Shown: positions 63,942-64,000 of the stretch, one piece after another
Numbering within the stretch: the first letter of the stretch is position 1
How the letters are laid out: each line of letters opens with the position of its first letter
Source of the DNA: Rhizobium sp. Root708
Lineage (GTDB): Bacteria; Pseudomonadota; Alphaproteobacteria; Rhizobiales; Rhizobiaceae
DNA: 64,000 nt
NCBI RefSeq assembly: GCF_001429725.1
Contig: NZ_LMHV01000034.1
Coordinates: 311,534-375,533 of the forward strand
Direction of reading: 5' to 3'
Program-made: the position numbers and the translations under genes
The notes under the pieces: model-generated
Told to the model about the DNA's origin: nothing
The model's database searches: none
What the model saw: only the letters and a program-made list of their open reading frames with translations

Positions 63942-64000
63942 TCAAACGCGAATGACGTAGTCTTTGCGAGTCGTCTCAATGACTTCCCAGGTTCCCTTGA
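63942..64000 (-). CDS. C-terminal end of a cupin-type protein (partial)
   Basis: Only the last 19 residues (ending GTWEVIETTRKDYVIRV) lie in the window. This ending is typical of DUF861-type small cupins. The gene starts outside the window, and the reading frame cannot be checked further. Confidence 0.45.
   Translation of the reverse strand, partial: KGTWEVIETTRKDYVIRV

Noticed and set aside
1..64000. Prophage, insertion sequences, CRISPR, toxin-antitoxin or genomic island
   Set aside because: No integrase, transposase, repeat-spacer array or toxin pair seen; gene content and base use look like core genome throughout.

Overview
This is about 64 kb of GC-rich chromosome from an alphaproteobacterium of the Rhizobiales, most likely Rhizobium/Ensifer or a close relative. 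The evidence is divK-pleD, a 14-gene nuo operon with separate nuoC and nuoD, a short ProS without the editing insertion, alphaproteobacterial SOS boxes of the form GTTC-N7-GTTC, a hupB-lon-clpX-clpP cluster, dctA divergent from dctBD, and gene order resembling the Sinorhizobium meliloti topA-dnaE-nuo region as I remember it. There is no prophage, insertion sequence, CRISPR array or other sign of an island. Almost all of it is core genome.

Layout. 1-7.2 kb: topA (5' end outside the window), rnr, a DUF983 gene, an MFS transporter and rpmG on the plus strand. 7.2-9.6 kb: a probable minus-strand small RNA, then divK-pleD (cell cycle and c-di-GMP). 9.7-13.4 kb: DUF3572, a HAD-like phosphatase, dinB and an L,D-transpeptidase. 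13.4-18.4 kb: dnaE, a 28-residue membrane-protein gene not normally called by ORF finders, a secreted protein and a DUF5680 gene. 18.4-41.9 kb: a long minus-strand run which, read in transcription order, is nuoA-nuoN (with three small accessory genes inserted), birA, rnj, mce, DUF1467, proS, lolC and lolD. 42.2-42.9 kb: two identical tRNA-Asp genes and tRNA-Val. 43-48.8 kb: a methyltransferase, a cupin, an aldo/keto reductase, a phytase-like secreted protein behind a Pho box, and a DMT transporter behind an FMN riboswitch (ribN). 48.9-54.5 kb: hupB, lon, clpX and clpP. 54.8-62.3 kb: a diguanylate cyclase, a cytochrome P450, then dctA divergent from dctBD. 62.4-64 kb: an SDR gene divergent from a MarR regulator, and the tail of a cupin gene.

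How the genes work together. Three perfect GTTC-N7-GTTC motifs lie within about 7 kb: at the dinB promoter, at the promoter of the 28-residue single-helix protein just upstream of dnaE, and upstream of the DUF5680 gene. This looks like a local cluster of LexA targets. The 28-residue protein resembles, in size, topology and regulation, the SOS-induced division inhibitor SidA of Caulobacter; I consider this the most interesting signal here. Other regulation readable in the sequence: an FMN riboswitch that identifies the DMT transporter as a likely riboflavin importer, a Pho box for the phytase-like protein, a sigma-54 promoter with DctD-type inverted repeats for dctA, and two candidate small RNAs with strong intrinsic terminators. 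The nuo operon carries a helix-hairpin-helix-like module twice, once fused to NuoE and once on a separate protein between nuoF and nuoG.
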